Source of the DNA: CAZUZS01 sp964624795
GTDB lineage: Bacteria; Calditrichota; Calditrichia; RBG-13-44-9
Reading direction: 5' to 3'
Length of the DNA stretch: 9,410 bases
Assembly (NCBI GenBank): GCA_964624795.1
Contig: CAZUZS010000122.1
Coordinates: forward strand, 1-9,410
The position numbers were made by a program, and so were the translations under genes. Below, piece after piece: positions 5,530 through 9,410 of the stretch (the first letter of the stretch is position 1; every line of letters starts with the position of its first letter). Below the pieces are notes generated by a model. It was given only the letters and a program-made list of their open reading frames with translations. It ran no database searches and was not told where the DNA came from.

Positions 5530-7266
5530 TCACTTCACCAATAACATTTTCTTAATTGCATCATATTTTCCAGCAGTTAGCCGATAAAAATATACCCCGC
5601 AGGACAGACCACTGGCGTCCCATTCACATTCATATTTCCCGACACCCAATTCTTCCGAAACCAATGTTACGACCTCTTCTCCTAAAATATTGTAAATCTT
5701 CAATGTCACAAAACCGGCGTGTGGCAAGTCAAATTCGATTGTGGTAGTGGGGTTGAAGGGGTTGGGGTAATTCTGATGCAACATGAAATTTTCAACTAAC
5801 TCCGATCCTGATCCCGGTATTCCCGCAACGCCGCCCAGGTTTCCCTGCTGATCGACCCATTGGGCATAAATATTATAATCAAGATTTCCCATGCGGGCGT
5901 CCTCCCACGCAATAATGGCCCCGCCGTGGCCATCGCTTATTGCCACCGGATAGATTTGGTCATTTGGTGCAGAACAAATAGCCACACCGTTTGTGCTCCA
6001 CAGCGCTTGTCCGTTCGAGTCGATTCGCTGCGCGTAGAGATCTCCCGTAGCGTCATTTCTGAAATCCTGCCAAATGATGATGGCACCACCACTTTCATCG
6101 GATACCATTACCGGCAGATCTTGAATTCCGGCGACAGAGCAGACCGGTATTCCGTTCGCTGCCCACTGGTCTACGCCACTGCCATCTATTCGCTGGGCAT
6201 AGATGTTCCCGGCATCGTCCCGCAAATCTGTCCACGATACAATAAAACCGCCTGCCCCATCTGAAATAATTGCCGCATTGTTCTGATCATGCGGTTCGAT
6301 GCACACCGGAATGCCATTGTTTGCCCAGAAAAAATTTCCGGATGAACTCATCTTCTGGGCAAAAATATCGCTGTTGCCATGCCGGAAATCATGCCACAGG
6401 ACAAAAGCTACACCAGGTCCATCCCCCGCCAGAAGGTGTGCATATTCCTGTCTGGCACTTTCATTACAGACCGGGATGCCATCCTGAACAAACGAACTGA
6501 TTCCGGTGGCAGAAATGTGCTGTGCATAGATATCTGCATTGGGGAAGCCCGGTCTCCAGTCTGTCCAGGCAATGAAAGCGCCACCCGAACCGTCGCTGCA
6601 GAGGATTGGATCATTCTGATTATCGGTGGCGGAACAGACATTTTCCCCGTTGAGAGTCCATTGCGGGGCACCGGATCCCAACAACCGTTGGGCAAAAATA
6701 TCTGTGGTTCCGGGAACTTGCGGCAAACGCTGCCATGTCACAATAACACCTCCCAGGCCGTCCGGAATCGCCTGTGGAAAATATTCGGTGGCATACAACA
6801 CCTGGGCAACCGGCAAACCCATTCCCGTCCACATGGGAGCGCCGGAGGTGTCGATATGCTGCGCCCACAACTCGGTGTTATATAATCCACCTAAATTTTG
6901 CTCCCAGATCATCAATGCTCCGACGTTGCCGTCGCTTACTGCTATTGGAGTAAATTGACCGTTTGCCCAACGCATGAGGACCAGGCCGTTCTCATCCCAT
7001 TGGTTCACACCGTTGCTGTCAAGCCGTTGCACATACAAATCACCATAAAAAACGTTTGTTTCATTCCGATAATCCCGCCATACCAGGTAGACGCCCCCCA
7101 TTCCATCGCTGGCAATGTCCACCTCTCTTTGATTAGTAGTTTCGGTGCAGATAGGCGTATTGATGTTCGGATCACTGCTCCATTGCGCAAATAGAATGAC
7201 GGGGAGTAAAATTAATGTTGCCAAAGAAATAAAATTTTTCAGAAAAATTAGCTGTAACTTCGACAT
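5530..7266 (-). CDS. T9SS-exported eight-repeat (probable beta-propeller) protein
   Basis: 578 residues; ATG at 7264-7266 with GGAGG 7 nt upstream; stop TGA at 5530-5532. A signal peptide (KNFISLATLILLPVILFAQ) is followed from about residue 30 to 480 by eight repeats of about 42-50 residues with the pattern SDGxGGxxxxW-D-R...DIYAQR-D-xGxxxWxxNGxPVC. Clear copies begin at SDGMGGVYLVW, SDGNVGALMIW, PDGLGGVIVTW, SDGSGGAFIAW, GDGPGVAFVLW, SDGAGGFIVSW, SDESGGAIIIW and SDGHGGAIIAW. The last repeat lacks its NGxPVC strand, whereas the N-terminus supplies an unpaired NINTPIC strand, which fits ring closure of a propeller. Six repeat units carry C-x5-Q after the strand (for example VCSATDNQ, ICSAPNDQ). 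The sorting tail starts near residue 490 (NYPNPFNPTTTIEFDLP) and ends KKMLLVK. Lies 86 bp after the upstream propeller gene. No catalytic residues are recognised; function unknown, probably binding or structural at the cell surface. Confidence 0.95.
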   Translation of the reverse strand: MSKLQLIFLKNFISLATLILLPVILFAQWSSDPNINTPICTETTNQREVDIASDGMGGVYLVWRDYRNETNVFYGDLYVQRLDSNGVNQWDENGLVLMRWANGQFTPIAVSDGNVGALMIWEQNLGGLYNTELWAQHIDTSGAPMWTGMGLPVAQVLYATEYFPQAIPDGLGGVIVTWQRLPQVPGTTDIFAQRLLGSGAPQWTLNGENVCSATDNQNDPILCSDGSGGAFIAWTDWRPGFPNADIYAQHISATGISSFVQDGIPVCNESARQEYAHLLAGDGPGVAFVLWHDFRHGNSDIFAQKMSSSGNFFWANNGIPVCIEPHDQNNAAIISDGAGGFIVSWTDLRDDAGNIYAQRIDGSGVDQWAANGIPVCSVAGIQDLPVMVSDESGGAIIIWQDFRNDATGDLYAQRIDSNGQALWSTNGVAICSAPNDQIYPVAISDGHGGAIIAWEDARMGNLDYNIYAQWVDQQGNLGGVAGIPGSGSELVENFMLHQNYPNPFNPTTTIEFDLPHAGFVTLKIYNILGEEVVTLVSEELGVGKYECEWDASGLSCGVYFYRLTAGKYDAIKKMLLVK

Positions 7267-7352
7267 TCATCATCCTCCCTTATGACTTGTTCAACTATTC
7301 GTTCCTTAATTAAGAATTTCGATTTTCTCATATACGCCGACGCTTTTCTTCC

Positions 7353-8582
7353 TCACTTCAACAACAACATTTTCCTTGTTTGCATTCGGTGCCCAATCCG
7401 GAGCCGATAAATATATACGCCGCTCGCAAAGCCGCTGGTATCCCAAACATATTCATATTCACCGGGAGCCAGATTTTCCGAGACCAGTGTGGTCACTTCT
7501 CTTCCTGTGACATCATGGATTTTAAGCGAGACGAAGCCAAAATCCGCGATTTGAAAAACGATATTTGTTGTGGGATTAAAAGGATTCGGGTAGTTTTGGT
7601 CAAGTCGAAATATTCCCGGCAGAGTCTGCGTTTTGCTTTCAATGTCCAATGTGCCGCCGGTGGCAGTGTGGAAGATGGTGCCGTTATCACCAACCGCCCA
7701 ACCATTCAGACTATCCACAAAGAATATGGAATACATGAAAGCCGGTGCAGAAACCTGGAATCCCCAGGTGGCTCCGCCATCCTCGCTGTGGATGATTCCG
7801 CCGGTCCAGTCTACAGCCCAGCCCTTGTTTATATCCACGAAGGAAACTGAATTCATATTGTTCGAAACCGGCACGCTCTGGAGGTTCCAGGTGTTTCCGC
7901 CATCGGTGGTGCGAAGAATCGTGGCAGTGTTGCCGCAAATCCAGCCGTTCTGGTGATCGATGAATTTAACCTGGTTGAGGTCTTCGGTTGTGCCGCTAAC
8001 CTGCGAACTCCAATTCATGCCGCCATCCCCGGTGTGCAAAATGACTCCGTTTGCGCCCACTGCCCAGCCGGTATTGGCATCCATAAAATCCAATCCAAGC
8101 AGGTCTTCCGATGTCCCGCTGGTCTGGGCAATCCAGTTTGTGCCGCCGTCTGTGGTATGAAGCAGGGTTCCGGAATGTCCAACAACCCAGCCTGCGGCAG
8201 TATCGACAAAATCTACACATCTTAGCCACTCGATTGTCGCGCTCAACTGGATTGTCCAGTTCGCGCCGCCGTTTTTGGTATGTTGAATGGCTCCGGCGCG
8301 CCCTACCGTCCAACCGTGGAGAAAGTCACTGAAAAAGACGGAGTACAACAGGTTCGTAGTCCCGGTAAACTGGTAATTCCAATCGTTGCCGCCATCGGTG
8401 GTGGCCATCATCACACCGCCGTCTCCCACTGTCCAACCCTTCATTGTATCGATAAAATAAACCGAGTACAACCGTTGGGTAATTTCACTATCCTGAAGGT
8501 ACCATCCGTTCTGTGCATAAATCGAGTTCAGTGTACAAAATGTAAGCAACAACAAACCTGTTTTAAAGATTCCAGTATTCAT
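7353..8582 (-). CDS. T9SS-exported Ycf48/HCF136-like seven-bladed propeller protein
   Basis: 409 residues; ATG at 8580-8582 with GAGG 7 nt upstream; stop TGA at 7353-7355. The signal peptide MNTGIFKTGLLLLTFCTLNS ends near IYAQ. Residues of about 25-310 form seven repeats of about 41 residues, pattern L-V-F-D-GWxVGxxGxIxHTxDGGxxWxxQ. Examples are GWTVGDGGVMMATTDGGNDW, GWVVGHSGTLLHTTDGGTNW and GWAVGANGVILHTGDGGMNW. Six carry a complete Asp-box; the seventh ends HTATGG, and its missing W-x-x-Q strand is supplied by the N-terminal NGWYLQ, as in a closed propeller. The fold matches the Ycf48/HCF136 family, known for photosystem II assembly in phototrophs, but such proteins are common in non-phototrophs and nothing here suggests photosynthesis. 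The tail from about residue 325 (NYPNPFNPTTNIVF, final KMLLLK) marks T9SS export. Probably the first gene of a unit with the next two. Confidence 0.95.
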   Translation of the reverse strand: MNTGIFKTGLLLLTFCTLNSIYAQNGWYLQDSEITQRLYSVYFIDTMKGWTVGDGGVMMATTDGGNDWNYQFTGTTNLLYSVFFSDFLHGWTVGRAGAIQHTKNGGANWTIQLSATIEWLRCVDFVDTAAGWVVGHSGTLLHTTDGGTNWIAQTSGTSEDLLGLDFMDANTGWAVGANGVILHTGDGGMNWSSQVSGTTEDLNQVKFIDHQNGWICGNTATILRTTDGGNTWNLQSVPVSNNMNSVSFVDINKGWAVDWTGGIIHSEDGGATWGFQVSAPAFMYSIFFVDSLNGWAVGDNGTIFHTATGGTLDIESKTQTLPGIFRLDQNYPNPFNPTTNIVFQIADFGFVSLKIHDVTGREVTTLVSENLAPGEYEYVWDTSGFASGVYIYRLRIGHRMQTRKMLLLK

Positions 8583-8739
8583 GACTTTACCTCGCTATTT
8601 GTGCTGTGCTTTGGATTACTTGTAATGCACCGAAGGGAAACCTTGTGCGCGCAAAATCTGCTTTATTTTGAAGACCTCCTGCCTGATATTTATTTGATTT
8701 AAAGTTACCACATTAATGCTATTTTGCAAATTTTATCAA

Positions 8740-8787
8740 ACACCCTATCAGAAATAGAACCCGATTTAATTTCCTGATATTGGGTGT
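8740..8787 (-). terminator. Bulged hairpin upstream of the propeller gene, possible terminator or leader element
   Basis: ACACCC (8740-8745) pairs with GGGTGT (8782-8787); TATCAG (8746-8751) pairs with CTGATA (8774-8779), leaving a TT bulge; AAAT (8752-8755) pairs with ATTT (8769-8772), leaving a single C bulge. The total is 16 bp with a 13-nt loop. On the minus strand the stem is followed by TTTGATAAAATTTG, T-rich enough for a weak terminator that would insulate the cargo genes from transcription further right. Confidence 0.4.
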
Positions 8788-8911
8788 AACAGGGCAAAAT
8801 GTAGTGTCAACCCAAATTGTCACTTCCTGATCTGTATGGAGATCTCTCCTTTGTCACTCCAATCACAAGAGAAAAAAATAACAGATATGGATACTACAAT
8901 TTCTGTTGGCG

Positions 8912-8995
8912 ATGAAAGCGACCAAAATTGCTGATTCTCGGATGCTGCAAAATATGAATGTGAGACGGATTCTTTTAAGGAAGCCGCCGTTTTAA
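8912..8995 (+). pseudogene. Short frame resembling the N-terminus of a ROK-type regulator; possible remnant
   Basis: The frame from ATG 8912 to TAA 8993-8995 encodes 27 residues: MKATKIADSRMLQNMNVRRI followed by LLRKPPF. The segment LQNMNVRRIL resembles the start of ROK-family (NagC/XylR-like) repressors, where an N-x-R-x-(I/V)-L stretch leads into the winged helix. The helix-turn-helix (ISRxEIA..TGLS) that should follow is absent in all three frames I checked by eye. There is no good Shine-Dalgarno site. If real it is a truncated fossil; chance is a serious alternative. Confidence 0.2.
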
Positions 8996-9037
8996 AACCT
9001 GTCCTGCAGAAGGCTTAGTTGGAATGGAGGGGGAGAA

Positions 9038-9091
9038 ATGCTCGGCAGATTGTTCAGTAACCTTCGTTCAGGCTATGCTAAAGAACAATAA
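9038..9091 (+). other. 17-codon open frame with an unusually strong ribosome binding site
   Basis: GGAGGGGG (9027-9034) precedes an ATG at 9038 with normal spacing. The frame encodes MLGRLFSNLRSGYAKEQ and ends with TAA at 9089-9091. It is in the same reading frame as the 8912-8995 remnant. It may be a small peptide, a leader peptide, or the decayed start of a gene. No homology can be named. Confidence 0.2.
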
Positions 9092-9248
9092 TCCGTTAAA
9101 TAATACAACCAAATTGATGGAATGTCAAGATTGAATAATGGCCAGGAAACAAGATATATGGCAATCTACCTGATTATCTGCCCCAATTATCCAATTAATG
9201 GGAGAATCGTCCAAAATACATGGCGATTTAAAATGTTAAGATTTGTGT

Positions 9249-9407
9249 TCAGACATAAATGCTCGTCAATGCATTCACGATATCAAATTCACTCCAAACT
9301 GTGAATGATTGATCGGTGAGAATCCGAGCACCATTTGCATGGCGTCCGGAATATTTTCCCTTGAGGATTTTTGGAGCAGACAGATGCTCCTGAATTAATT
9401 CATTATT
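9249..9407 (-). other. Open frame at the right edge with protein-like sequence but no start codon
   Basis: Between a TAA at 9408-9410 and a TGA at 9249-9251 lie 52 open codons on the minus strand, including LKGKYSGRHANGARILTDQ and FTVWSEFDIVNAL. The composition looks protein-like, but there is no ATG, GTG or TTG start at a sensible place and no family is recognised. It could be the C-terminal piece of a frameshifted gene, or noise. Confidence 0.2.
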
Positions 9408-9410
9408 TTA

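Larger units (their letters stand above)
8583..9410. other. Gene-poor 828-bp stretch upstream of the cargo genes
   Basis: I see no intact gene here. The part nearest 8582 is AT-rich and should contain the promoter of the propeller gene, but no convincing -35/-10 or TAnnTTTG pair is present. Further right are one hairpin (8740-8787) and short frames with protein-like stretches (8912-8995, 9038-9091, 9249-9407), each listed separately. A plus-strand frame at 9122-9304 lacks a ribosome binding site and a recognisable composition. The region is best read as intergenic DNA with possible gene debris. Confidence 0.6.

Noticed and set aside
7305..7314. Perfect palindrome CTTAATTAAG between the two propeller genes as an operator or terminator
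   Set aside because: It is short and AT-only in the core, has no loop or T tract, and such palindromes are common by chance in AT-rich spacers.
7353..8582. Tandem DNA repeats in the propeller genes as a CRISPR or satellite array
   Set aside because: The periodicity is at protein level (Asp-box and blade motifs), with diverged codons and no identical repeat/spacer structure.
8280..8702. Plus-strand frames opposite the propeller genes (also 5860-6264, 6379-6885, 7380-7850)
   Set aside because: They are antisense shadows of well-supported repeat proteins and have no signals of their own.
9122..9304. 60-codon plus-strand frame as a gene
   Set aside because: No ribosome binding site, no recognisable motif, unusual composition, and it overlaps protein-like sequence on the opposite strand.

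Overview
The window looks like chromosome from a Gram-negative bacterium of the Fibrobacterota-Chlorobiota-Bacteroidota (FCB) lineage. Every confidently read gene lies on the minus strand and encodes an exported protein, and five reading frames end in the same type A sorting tail of the type IX secretion system (T9SS): NYPNPFNP, then LKIYN-LG, then W(D)-SG-YFYRL and a final K-hydrophobic-(K/R). This exact tail style, together with strong Shine-Dalgarno sites (GGAGG, GGAG, GAGG) before nearly all genes, fits uncultured Calditrichota, Ignavibacteriota, KSB1 or Marinimicrobia-like lineages better than typical Bacteroidota, which often lack such sites. The lineage is inferred; no marker gene is present. 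A run of 100 N shows a draft, probably metagenomic, assembly.

Layout in the direction of transcription (right to left). Positions 9410-8583 carry no convincing gene, only short decayed reading frames and a hairpin. Then come (1) a secreted seven-bladed Ycf48/HCF136-like propeller (8582-7353); (2) a secreted protein with eight copies of an SDGxGG/W/YAQR/NGxPVC repeat, probably another propeller (7266-5530); (3) 32 bp further on, a pseudogene for a secreted jelly-roll (galactose-binding-like) protein (5497-4615), broken by an in-frame TGA, a +1 frameshift in an A run and an in-frame TAA. These three probably form one transcription unit, ended by a hairpin at 4542-4581. A Bacteroidota-type promoter motif at 4400-4431 precedes (4) a 1217-residue multidomain secreted protein (4345-692): sortilin/Asp-box propeller, PKD domain, MAM-like jelly roll, Fn3-like domain and sorting tail. 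The N gap lies in its propeller. Downstream are (5) an orphan sorting tail without a body (577-395) and (6) the start of another secreted protein (184 to the left edge), perhaps of the AGE-type (alpha/alpha)6-barrel group.

Taken together this is a cluster of T9SS cargo: large adhesive, carbohydrate-binding or structural surface proteins, with no enzyme identified with certainty. Two of the five tails belong to decaying loci, suggesting birth-and-death turnover of surface proteins. I see no tRNA, rRNA, CRISPR array, transposase or secretion machinery, and no clear evidence of a new biochemical system. The most unusual points are the reconstructable three-lesion pseudogene, the bodyless sorting tail, and the cysteine repeated once per blade in the eight-repeat protein.
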